From: Enterococcus innesii
GTDB taxonomy: Bacteria; Bacillota; Bacilli; Lactobacillales; Enterococcaceae
Direction of reading: 5' to 3'
NCBI GenBank assembly: GCA_018982785.1
Contig: JAHHEN010000003.1
Location: 1 to 64,000, forward strand
DNA length: 64,000 nucleotides
The translations under genes and the position numbers were made by a program. The notes beneath the pieces are model-generated. The model had not been told where the DNA came from, did no database searches, and saw only the letters and a list, made by a program, of their open reading frames with translations. This document shows positions 10,701 through 19,278 of this stretch, piece after piece. How positions within the stretch are numbered: position 1 is the first letter of the stretch; the number at the start of each line of letters is the position of its first letter.

Positions 10701-13700
10701 CAGTGGCTGGCGCAACAGAAATCAGCGGGACAGCCGAACCAGGAGCAACAGTCAGCGTGACGATCGGTGAGCAAGACCCAATCACCGCTGAAGTTGATGA
10801 CGAGGGCAATTGGCAAGCTGAGGTGCCAGAGCTTTCCGAAGGGACAACTGTTACGGCAGTTGCAGAAATAGAAAATGAAACACCAAGTACACCAGCAACG
10901 ATCACGGTCGGGGCATTAACGGTGGCGGCGCCTAGTGCGTCTATCAGCGGCAATGCAGCCGATGGCTATCCAGTGACTGGAACAGGACCAGCGAATGCGA
11001 CCATCGAAATCTTGAATGAAGCTGGCGAGACAGTAGGAACGGGTACGACCAATGCTGCAGGGGGTTACACGATCGCTTTGACTAGTGAAGATGTCTCTCC
11101 TGAAGAAAACTTGACGGTGGTTGCGGTGGTCACAGCAGGTGGCAAGGATTATCGCAGTCCAGCGACACCGATCATGGTGCCAGCTGAACCTGGTGAAAAT
11201 CAAACAACGGCACCAACGGTTGATCCAATCAAAGCAGGCGATGAAACAGTTAGCGGAACGGCCGAACCTGGCTCAACTGTGACTGTAACACTACCTGATG
11301 GCACAGAAGAAACCGCCGAAACAGATGACGAAGGCAACTGGAGTGTCGATGTGCCTGAATTGTCTGAAGGAGATACCATCACGGTCGTCGCAGACAGTGA
11401 CGGCAAAGACCCAAGTGATCCAATCACTGTCATCGTTGAAGGAGTGACTGTTGCAGCACCAACAGCTTCCATCAGCGGCAACAGCACGGATGGCTACCCA
11501 GTGACTGGTACAGCACCAGCCAATGCAGCGATTGAGATTTTGAACGCAGCCAATGAAGTCGTAGGAACAGGCACTGCTGATGGAGACGGCAACTATACAG
11601 TGGACTTAACTGCTGAAACTGTCGATCCAGAAGAAACCTTAAACGTCGTTGCCATCGTAACAGCTGGTGGGAAAGAGTATCGCAGTAATCCAACAGCGGT
11701 CATCGTACCAGCAGATACGGTAGTGGATCAGACAGCAGCACCAACGATCGATCCAATCACGGCGGGGGATACCAGCATCAGCGGAACTGCTGAACCAGGT
11801 TCAACCGTGACGATCACCGTACCAGATGCGGAACCAATCACGGCTGAAACGGATGACGAAGGCAATTGGACGGCAGAAGTACCAGAAGTTTCTGAAGGCG
11901 ATGCAGTCACTGTTGTGGCTCAATCACCTGACAAAGAGCCAAGCGCTCCAGTCACAGTTGGTGTGGGTGCGTTGACGGTCACTGCTCCTAGTGCAACCAT
12001 CACAGGCAATAGCACGGATGGCTATCCAGTAACTGGAACGGCACCAGCCAATGCCACCGTACAAATCTTGAATAGCGATGGACAAATCGTTGGTTCAGGA
12101 ACCGCAGACGCGCAAGGGAACTACAGTATCACTCTTGAACCAACAGCTGTTGCACCAGCGGAAAGCCTAACAGTCGTTGCAGTTCAGACAGCTGGCGGCA
12201 AAGAATACCGCAGTAATGCGACACCGATCGTGGTACCTTTGGATCAAGAAGAGCAACAAACTGCAACACCAACGATCGATCCAGTCAAAGCTGGCGATAC
12301 TTCGATCAGCGGGACTGCCGAACCAGGTTCAACGGTGACGGTAACGATTGGTGAAAATGAACCAATCACGACCGAAACGGACGAAGAGGGCAATTGGACA
12401 GTTGAGGTACCTGAAGTTGCGGAGGGTGATACCGTCACTGTTGTGGCACAATCCCCTGAAAAAGATCCTAGTGCACCAATCACAGTGAGTGTGGATGGCA
12501 TCACGGTTTCAGCACCGACTGCTTCGATCACCGGCAATCCAGAGGATGGTTACCCAGTGACGGGGATGGCAGCACCAAATGCGGCGATTGAAATCTTGAA
12601 TGAAGCGGGGGATGTCGTTGGATCAGGCAATGCCGATGAGAATGGCAATTACACGATCACGCTCTCTGGTGAAGACGTTTCTCCTGAAGAATCATTGAAC
12701 GTCGTTGCGATCATCACAGCCGGCGGCAAAGACTACCGGAGTAATGCGACACCAATCGTCGTGCCTGTCGAGAATACGATCGACCAAACCGCCACACCAA
12801 TCATCGAACCAGTCACAGCTGGTGACACGACCATCACTGGTACTGCTGTACCGGGAGCGATGGTCACCGTGACGGTAACGGGTGAAGAAGCGGTTGAAAC
12901 TGAAGCAGATGAAGCAGGAAATTGGTCAGTGGATGTTTCTGAAGTTTCTCGAGATGAAATCGTAACAGCAGTGGCGCAAAGTGAAGGAGAAACCGCCAGT
13001 GAACCAGCAACGACCGTTGTCAGTGGTATCACGGTCAACGCACCTTCAGCGTCCATTACTGGGAATTCACAAGATGGCTATCCAGTAAGTGGGAACGGAC
13101 CTGCCAATGCAGCGATTGAAATTCTTAATGAAGCGGGGGATGTCGTTGGAACAGGCACTACCGATGGAAATGGTGACTATACGATCACGTTGACTAGCGA
13201 GGATGTCGCACCAGAAGAAAACTTAACGGTTGTGGCGATCGTCACTGCCGGTGGGGATGACTACCGCAGTAATGCGACCCCAATCGTCGTGCCTGTCGAT
13301 GATGAAAGCATCAAAACTGATACACCAACCACTGACCCAGTCACGGCTGGTGATACAACGATCAGCGGAACGAGTGAGCCAGGTGCGACGATCACCGTTA
13401 CCATCAGTGATCCGTTAACAAGTAGCTTACTGACTATCTTCGCAGCTGAAGGACCGATCACAACGATCGCCGATCAAAATGGTGACTGGGATGTTGAGTT
13501 ATCCGCGGAAGCGACGGAAGGCGAAACTGTTACGGTTCTTGCTCTAGCCGAAGGCGAAACCTTAAGTGATCCGACGACGACCGTAGTTGGTGCCTTGACG
13601 GTTGATGCACCGGTTGCCACGATCACTGGCAATCCTACCGATGGCTATCCAGTCTTCGGGAATGGGCCAGCCAATGCGACGATCGAAATCTTGAATGAAG

Positions 13701-14175
13701 CGGGTGACGTTGTCGGAACTGGAACGACCAATGGAAATGGCGCCTTCAGCATCACATTAGACCCAGAGGATGTTTCACCAGAAGAAACCCTTAACGTTGT
13801 GGCTATCGTTACAGCAGGTGGCAGAGAATACCGCAGTGCAGCAACACCAATCGTTGTGCCAACAGGTGAAATGGAACGGATGGTTCAGATGGTACTGACG
13901 GCACGGACGGTACCGATGGAACGGATGGCACCAATGGTTCTAATGGTACCAATGGCACGGACGGAAGCAACGGTGCTTGGGGTAACTGGGGTAGTTGGGG
14001 GAACAACAACGGCAACGGTAGCAATAACAACCAAAGCTGGTGGGGAAGTAAGTACCTACCGAAAACGGGATCCGAAGGAACTTGGTACGCTTCAGTGATT
14101 GGGGCAGCAGTCTTCGTTGTCGGAGGAATTGGCTTGTTCTTCAAAGCAAGAAAGAAAAAAGACCAACAAAAATAG
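4784..14175 (+). CDS. Giant Ig-repeat surface adhesin with out-of-frame LPKTG anchor (frameshift near 13870)
   Basis: A secreted adhesin of about 3130 residues if the frame is restored; as written the frame stops at 14098 (3104 residues). It has a long signal peptide (to about residue 55), then an N-terminal adhesive domain (about 50-390) shared with the next gene. Fifteen tandem units of about 175 residues follow (398-3026). Each unit has one Ig-like half with SGTAEPG and EGNW motifs and one half with GNSTDGYPVTG and VTAGG motifs. After residue 3028 the frame changes at AAA 13869-13871. In the alternative frame the tail is a Gly-Thr-Asp repeat, a Trp/Asn-rich stretch, LPKTG, a membrane helix and a basic tail ending at 14175. 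One A is missing. It heads the WxL locus and should be anchored by sortase. Confidence 0.85.
5975..13861 (+). repeat. Fifteen tandem ~526-bp repeats encoding paired Ig-like domains
   Basis: Fifteen units, each starting with a (Q/L/K)T-x-(T/S/A)P motif followed by the SGT(A/S)EPG or closely related segment, occupy 7887 bp (mean 526 bp, about 175 residues). Unit 15 is longer in its first half because of an insertion (DPLTSSLLTIFAAEGP). Units 3 and 4 are the most alike at protein level. Such arrays change copy number by recombination and collapse easily in assembly. Confidence 0.9.
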
Positions 14176-14183
14176 CATGACTT

Positions 14184-14213
14184 TACCAGCGGAGTGGACA
14201 TCCTCCGCTGGTA
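14184..14213. terminator. Hairpin after the giant adhesin
   Basis: Eleven-base perfect arms (TACCAGCGGAG and complement) with an 8-base loop. No T run follows, so it may stabilise or attenuate the transcript rather than end it. Confidence 0.5.
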
Positions 14214-14277
14214 TCTCTAGTGAATAATAGTTCTGAAGCAATGATCATCGTTTCGTAAAGAAAGGGTTAGAAATGGT

Positions 14278-15747
14278 ATGGAAAGCAGAAGGAGGGAAAA
14301 ACGTTTTTACAAATGGACGATTAGCCAATTAATTCTCTTTTTGACCAGCATCAGTTTCGTCAATTTGTATCTTTTAAAAACGACAATAAAAACCGAAGCA
14401 GCAGTCAATGTTTTAGATGTGGAGATTTTAAGCAATTTAACGAGTGCCAATACAAGTGGCACCTCAGTAAGCGGTCCATGGCCAGGCAGCGTGACAAATC
14501 GACCAGTGACTTTTTCGATCAAAGGCAACGGCGGGTTGAACGCTTCTGTCAATGTCAGTGGGGAAGATAAATTTGCTTTATTAGCGATCCCAGCAGAATT
14601 GAGAAATAGCATCAGTGCCAATGGATCAGCAGCCATCAAGACGTCGACCACAGTCAATATTGCCAATGTCCCACTGCTGAATGCGATCTTAACGGCACTT
14701 GATTCCTTGACCAGTTCACTAAATCTCAACCTTGGGATTGTTCAAATTGATTTGACAGCGATCAATCAGCAGATTTCTTTACTAAAAACTGTCGGAAATA
14801 TCGGGAATGTAGAAATAACGAGTCCGTTGCAGTTCACCACCCAAAGAGAAGCTTTGTATACCAATATGAGTTCGAACCTTGGTGTCGTCTTAGGAACCAA
14901 TGTCCCGCAAATTCTACGGAATTTAAGTACCGCGATTCAAAATACCCAGATCCGAGTAATCGGCATCGATATTGGCGGCGTCGTTCGCGCATTGCTGCAA
15001 GGGTTGCTCAATACCCTGCTTAGCACCGTGAATTCAGCGTTGAATGATTTGGCAACTGTCCAAGAACAAATGGCTGATGCAGCCGTTTTAGGAGCAACGG
15101 ATGTTCAAATTCCGACGTTACTTTCAGGTCCAGGTCAGTTGACCGCAAATTGGACCGCCAATTTTTCGGCTTCTGTGTTGAAAGCAAAGCCGACGGATAT
15201 CAATCTCTTGAACTTTAGTGCGCTAAATATCAGCAGTCGCCAAACTATGGTTTATTTTATGGTCGAAGCTTTGACGATGGATCGGACGAATCTGCCGACT
15301 CAGCTGAATTTTGGCCGACATGCCATTCAAACGAAAAAGAGCGAGACATGGCGGGCAACCGCCAACGGCGATCAAAGCGCAGCTGCTACAACTGGGATTT
15401 TACGGATCAATGATACCCGCAATCGGCAGAAAAAATGGCAAGTGAAGGTCAGACAATCCACCAATTGGGTCAATGGTACACGCACATTGCCAGCCGCCGA
15501 ATTAAGGGTTCAGCTTGGAACTGTCAATTCGACCTTTACGGACGGTCGAGTGGTTTTACCTGATAATGCAACGATTGCCCTGCAGCAAAATGTCGAAAAA
15601 AATGTGGTGACGTTGGAAAATGCGGCATCGACTGGTGGACTGACTGTTAATTTTTCCCAGTTCAATTTATTTGTACCTGAGAAAACACCTAAATTTCAAG
15701 GTCAGTATCGCGCCACAGTCGTGTGGACCGTTTCCGATACACCTTGA
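14278..15747 (+). CDS. WxL-domain surface protein with adhesin-like N-terminal domain
   Basis: A 489-residue secreted protein with a signal/membrane segment at about 14-38. The N-terminal domain (about 40-320) resembles the N-terminus of the giant adhesin: both have an SANTSGTS/SNNSGTS motif and an ALLAIP/AVVGVP segment. The C-terminal part (about 335-489) is a WxL domain, which binds peptidoglycan non-covalently. Its two motifs read WQVKV and VWTV, so the usual Leu is replaced by Val. A weak AAAGGG precedes the ATG. It is the second gene of the surface locus, 102 bases after the adhesin. Confidence 0.8.
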   Translation: MESRRREKRFYKWTISQLILFLTSISFVNLYLLKTTIKTEAAVNVLDVEILSNLTSANTSGTSVSGPWPGSVTNRPVTFSIKGNGGLNASVNVSGEDKFALLAIPAELRNSISANGSAAIKTSTTVNIANVPLLNAILTALDSLTSSLNLNLGIVQIDLTAINQQISLLKTVGNIGNVEITSPLQFTTQREALYTNMSSNLGVVLGTNVPQILRNLSTAIQNTQIRVIGIDIGGVVRALLQGLLNTLLSTVNSALNDLATVQEQMADAAVLGATDVQIPTLLSGPGQLTANWTANFSASVLKAKPTDINLLNFSALNISSRQTMVYFMVEALTMDRTNLPTQLNFGRHAIQTKKSETWRATANGDQSAAATTGILRINDTRNRQKKWQVKVRQSTNWVNGTRTLPAAELRVQLGTVNSTFTDGRVVLPDNATIALQQNVEKNVVTLENAASTGGLTVNFSQFNLFVPEKTPKFQGQYRATVVWTVSDTP

Positions 15748-15761
15748 AAAGGAAGAGCAGA

Positions 15762-16070
15762 ATGAAAAAAAATTCCCTTGTGCTGCTTCTGATTTTGCTG
15801 ATCGGCAGTTTCTACAGTATCGTTCCATCAGCAGTAGCCAATACGACGACCGGCAACATTGAGTTTTATGAAGGACCAACGGAAACATCAAGCAGTGATT
15901 CAATTGATGAAGAAATTGAACCACCGACCAGTCAAGAAACGGTTACTAACGCGGAAGAACCGCTGCCGCAGCTTGCAGAGGCCAATTACTTTTGGCTGCC
16001 CATAATAGGCGGATTCTTCATTAGTCTGACATTGATCTTTAGCATCAAAAAAAGGAGGACGGTAAAATGA
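15762..16070 (+). CDS. Small membrane-anchored protein of the WxL locus with degenerate sorting signal
   Basis: A 102-residue protein with a signal peptide (to about residue 27), an acidic Ser/Thr/Glu-rich middle, a hydrophobic helix and a KKRR tail. WxL clusters usually include such a small LPxTG protein. Here the sorting motif position reads LPQLAEA instead of LPxTGE, so sortase cleavage is doubtful and the protein may simply stay in the membrane. An AAGGAAG site precedes ATG 15762. Its stop overlaps the start of the next gene (ATGA at 16067), which suggests translational coupling. Confidence 0.75.
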   Translation: MKKNSLVLLLILLIGSFYSIVPSAVANTTTGNIEFYEGPTETSSSDSIDEEIEPPTSQETVTNAEEPLPQLAEANYFWLPIIGGFFISLTLIFSIKKRRTVK

Positions 16071-16714
16071 TTTCAAAGAAATACGTAGTGGGGGCATTAG
16101 GAATATTGACGACACTTAGCATCGGTGCGACAGTGCAAGCGGACGACACGACCGGTGTCGTAGAATATACCTCTGGTGGCATCGTGTTTGACCCGGATAA
16201 AGGCGGGAGTGATCCCAATACGCAGCTACCAACGAATTTAGATTTTGGTGCCCATGAGATACAAACAGAAAATGCCGAAACGTGGGTGGCAACAACGGAT
16301 GGAACTGGATTACCTGGGGATGGATCCACGCTACAAAGAGGAGCAGTTGCAGTCAGCGATAACCGAGGACAGGCGAACTCTTCTTGGGCAATCAAAGTAC
16401 GGCAAGCAACCCAATTTACGGCAGGAGACAGCACGTTGGACGGTGCGGTATTAACAGTAGATACGGGTACCTTGACCAACAACTTAAGTTTGCCGCCAAC
16501 CGGAGCCAGTGATATTGCCAATGGCGAGCTTGATTTTGCGGCGATCAACAATGAGTATGCCTTCTTGACCGCCAACGCTGGCGAAGGGATCGGTGAAACG
16601 TCGATGCCTTTAGAACAATTTACCCTTTCGATCCCAGCCAATACGGAAAAACAATCAGCAACCTATCAAACGACCTTGGTTTGGACGATCAGCAGTGCGC
16701 CGACGACCCCATAG
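16067..16714 (+). CDS. WxL-domain surface protein (CscB-like)
   Basis: A 215-residue protein with a signal peptide (to about 25, ending VQADD) followed almost entirely by a WxL domain. The layout LPTNLDFGAHEIQ, then WAIKVRQ, then LVWTIS near the C-terminus, parallels the C-terminal half of the protein at 14278, again with Ile in place of Leu in the WxL motifs. Family knowledge places such proteins on the cell wall, bound to peptidoglycan and to DUF916-type partners. AAGGAGG lies just before ATG 16067, inside the previous gene. Confidence 0.88.
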   Translation: MISKKYVVGALGILTTLSIGATVQADDTTGVVEYTSGGIVFDPDKGGSDPNTQLPTNLDFGAHEIQTENAETWVATTDGTGLPGDGSTLQRGAVAVSDNRGQANSSWAIKVRQATQFTAGDSTLDGAVLTVDTGTLTNNLSLPPTGASDIANGELDFAAINNEYAFLTANAGEGIGETSMPLEQFTLSIPANTEKQSATYQTTLVWTISSAPTTP

Positions 16715-16745
16715 GGCAGTAGTCATTGCGTAACAGTTAGCAGAA

Positions 16746-16776
16746 AAAAAGCAGCTTGCCTGAGCGGCTGCTTTTT
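16746..16776 (+). terminator. Terminator between the WxL gene and the DUF916 gene
   Basis: Ten-base arms AAAAAGCAGC/GCTGCTTTTT with T-rich end. It separates, or attenuates, transcription into the DUF916 gene 50 bases later. Confidence 0.75.
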
Positions 16777-16825
16777 ATGCTAGCTGATTTTTCTTTCCTA
16801 TTTTGTGTAGAAAGGATCTGACAGG

Positions 16826-17869
16826 ATGCATCAGAAGAAAGTTCGAGGCAAAGGATTTCAGAATTGGGTAGTAAGTATTCTAATGGTCTTATTTTTCATT
16901 GGTACTAGTAGTACGGGGGCAGCAGATTCGCTTGATACCTTCGATGTTCAAATCAAATTGCCAGAGTCACAGCGGGACAAAGAGTTGATGTACTATGATT
17001 TGTTGCTGGAGCCCAAGGCAGAAGAAAAACTAGCGGTCATGGTTTCCAATAAAAGCGAGCAACCAATCAATTTACAGCTATCCTTTAATCGAGCGGTCAC
17101 GAACATGACTGGCGTCGTTGAGTACTCTGGGGCAAATGAAGAAGCAACGCCTTCAACTCCTTATCCTATCGAAGAACTCGTCAACTTAAGTAATGAAACA
17201 CTTTCGCTTGCTCCTGATGAACAAAAAGAAATCACTTTGACAGTTCGGATGCCATCTAAATCTTTTGATGGGATTTTGGCAGGGGGACTATACGTACAGC
17301 AAACCGGCAGTGAAGAGTTTCAAGGGAATGTTCAAAACCTATTAGCCAGAGAAGTAGCAGTATTGCTTCGAAACAAAGAATCTGACATCCCGCCAGCGGT
17401 CCGAATTGAAGAAGCTCATTTGGAAGAGATCAATCGCCGTAATGTCATCATCGTAGCGGTGGAAAATACAGCGGCCGATTATCTCAGTAAAGCTACGCTT
17501 ACGTACGAAGTATTTCATGATGGGCAAGCAACCGCCATCAAAGGGGAAAAAGAGGTCCAATTAGCGCCCAATGCGTTAATGAATTACGCACTGCCATTAG
17601 AGGGAAACGAACTGCAATCAGGAGAGTATGAAATAAAAACGATTCTCAAAGCAGCTGATCAAGAATGGCAAGGAGAGCCTACCTTCCAAGTTGCAAGTCA
17701 AGAAGCGCAAGAAAGAAACGAGCAAGATGTCAGTATTGAAGAAACCTCTTCGCCGCTCCTTCTCTATTTATCGATTGGTTGTGTATTATGTCTGATCATC
17801 GCCTATTTGATTTGGCATAATCGAAAACTAAAACGAGCATTAAACAAAACAGATGATAAAACCCCATGA
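16826..17869 (+). CDS. DUF916/DUF3324-type membrane-anchored WxL partner protein
   Basis: A 347-residue protein with a signal peptide (about 10-35), two extracellular beta-rich domains (about 38-170 and 175-300) and a C-terminal membrane helix (about 308-330) with a short basic tail. This is the WxL-interacting protein architecture. These proteins are always found with WxL genes and are thought to assemble with them at the cell surface. A GGLYV segment is visible near the end of the first domain. AAAGGA precedes the ATG. The last gene of the locus. Confidence 0.85.
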   Translation: MHQKKVRGKGFQNWVVSILMVLFFIGTSSTGAADSLDTFDVQIKLPESQRDKELMYYDLLLEPKAEEKLAVMVSNKSEQPINLQLSFNRAVTNMTGVVEYSGANEEATPSTPYPIEELVNLSNETLSLAPDEQKEITLTVRMPSKSFDGILAGGLYVQQTGSEEFQGNVQNLLAREVAVLLRNKESDIPPAVRIEEAHLEEINRRNVIIVAVENTAADYLSKATLTYEVFHDGQATAIKGEKEVQLAPNALMNYALPLEGNELQSGEYEIKTILKAADQEWQGEPTFQVASQEAQERNEQDVSIEETSSPLLLYLSIGCVLCLIIAYLIWHNRKLKRALNKTDDKTP

Positions 17870-17968
17870 GCACTTGTAAGAAATTCCTTATTAATATAGA
17901 AGGAAAAAAACAATTAAAATTCATGGGATGCATGTAAATCAGAAGCATAAAAAAAAGCAGCAAACAGG

Positions 17969-17998
17969 CCATTTATTGTTCAAAATAAATGGTTTTTT
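17969..17998 (+). terminator. Terminator of the WxL locus
   Basis: Nine-base arms CCATTTATT/AATAAATGG followed by six T. Confidence 0.8.
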
Positions 17999-18129
17999 GT
18001 CGTGTCCATGAAGATTCGATATGGTAAATTAAGTAGAAAATTTTTTTGATTACATCTTGCAGCAGCTAACTATCACTTTTATTTTTATGGAAAATCTTCA
18101 GAGGAAACAGTTGATTACCCATGAACGGA

Positions 18130-18158
18130 CTGCCCAAAGAGAAGGGTAGCTTTTTTTT
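18130..18158 (+). terminator. Hairpin with T8 upstream of the LytTR gene
   Basis: Arms CTGCCC/GGGTAG (one G-U pair) followed by CTTTTTTTT. It has no gene just before it, so it may end read-through or act as an attenuator in a leader. Confidence 0.55.
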
Positions 18159-18521
18159 GCGAAAAAATGAAGAATAAATAACGATTAATATTTTTTTTGG
18201 TAGAAGTTTATTTTTTGAAAATCATTAGAAAGGTTGGGTAGCAGTCGGTAAGCTTTGGAATAGCTAACTAGTTTAACTACTTAAAAAAACGTAAGTTATT
18301 ATTGTTGTTTGCGCTTTCTGTCTTATAAATGTGTTAAGAAAGCAGTACGCCGGAATCTCCTTTACTATAATAGGTTTAGACCAATTATAAAGTCTTTTCT
18401 TACTTTGTTTTTAATTTAAACTACCTTTTTTGCATAAACGTTTCGTTAATTCGTTTGAAAGTGCAAGCAGGCATTTTTAATTAAGAATACAATTAGAAAT
18501 GATGTGAAAAGGAGAATTAAG

Positions 18522-19250
18522 ATGTCTGCAAATTTGAGCAATTTCGCTGTTTATATAGTAGATGACAACTTTTTTAATGGAAATGTGATGAAAAAAATGA
18601 TCACTGAAAGTCATGTTCCTTATTCTATGGTGGAGATCATTTCACCGGAAGAACTAGATTCTTTTCTTGAAGGGTACCTAACAGATGTGAACGATTTATT
18701 TTTATTTTCCATTGAAATGATGGGATTTGATCGAAGTTTTCAATTAGCAGGGCGATTGAGGGAGCAGTGCAAAAAGTGTCAAATTGCTTTTTATGGTGCC
18801 TATGCGTCCAAAATCGAAATCAAGAAACTGAATCTTATCTGTCCTTTAGGAATCATCGATACAGAAGAAAAGGATGTGGCAATGCAGTTAAGAAATTTGT
18901 TAACAGAAGCAATTGAAGTGAAACGATCATTGCTGGGAAAAAAACACTTATTAAAAATTGTTAGTAAACGAGAGTTGATGATCATTGATGCAGAAGCAAT
19001 CAACTACATAACAACGATCAAAGGAGAGCGAAACCGAATCGTATTCCATCAAAAGAAATCAGTTGAGTGCATTGAAACTTCGTTAAAGGTCATCAAACAG
19101 CTAGATTTGCCTGAGTATTATAAAGTATTCAAATCGTACATTATTAATGCGCGACAAATCAAAATGATTGATCGAACAAACAATGTTCTTTGCTTTTTTA
19201 ATGGGGAAGAATTAGAAGTTGGAAAAAAAATCCGTAAAGCAATCAGTTAA
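18522..19250 (+). CDS. LytTR-family response regulator
   Basis: A 242-residue regulator. The N-terminal receiver-like domain (about 1-125) starts FAVYIVDDN, with acidic residues in place; the usual phosphorylated Asp position reads LFSIEMMG, so canonical phosphorylation is uncertain. The C-terminal LytTR DNA-binding domain (about 140-240) holds a YITTIKGERNRIVFH strand, a YYKVFKSYIIN segment and a NGEELEVGKK end, as in AgrA/FsrA-type proteins. I start at ATG 18522 because GGAG (18511-18514) is seven bases upstream. No sensor kinase is nearby. The LPxTG adhesin starts 28 bases downstream, so the two are probably one unit and the regulator may control it. Confidence 0.82.
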   Translation: MSANLSNFAVYIVDDNFFNGNVMKKMITESHVPYSMVEIISPEELDSFLEGYLTDVNDLFLFSIEMMGFDRSFQLAGRLREQCKKCQIAFYGAYASKIEIKKLNLICPLGIIDTEEKDVAMQLRNLLTEAIEVKRSLLGKKHLLKIVSKRELMIIDAEAINYITTIKGERNRIVFHQKKSVECIETSLKVIKQLDLPEYYKVFKSYIINARQIKMIDRTNNVLCFFNGEELEVGKKIRKAIS

Positions 19251-19278
19251 AACTACATATATTTAATGGAGGAAAAAA

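Larger units (their letters stand above)
17870..18521. other. Non-coding region between WxL locus and LytTR regulator
   Basis: About 650 AT-rich bases with two terminator hairpins (17969-17998 and 18130-18158) and no supported gene. The second half is the upstream region of the LytTR regulator and should hold its promoter, which I cannot assign with confidence. Confidence 0.6.

Noticed and set aside
5974..13461. Many long antisense frames opposite the giant adhesin repeats
   Set aside because: They recur with the repeat period and mirror Thr/Ala/Pro-rich codon bias. They are shadows.
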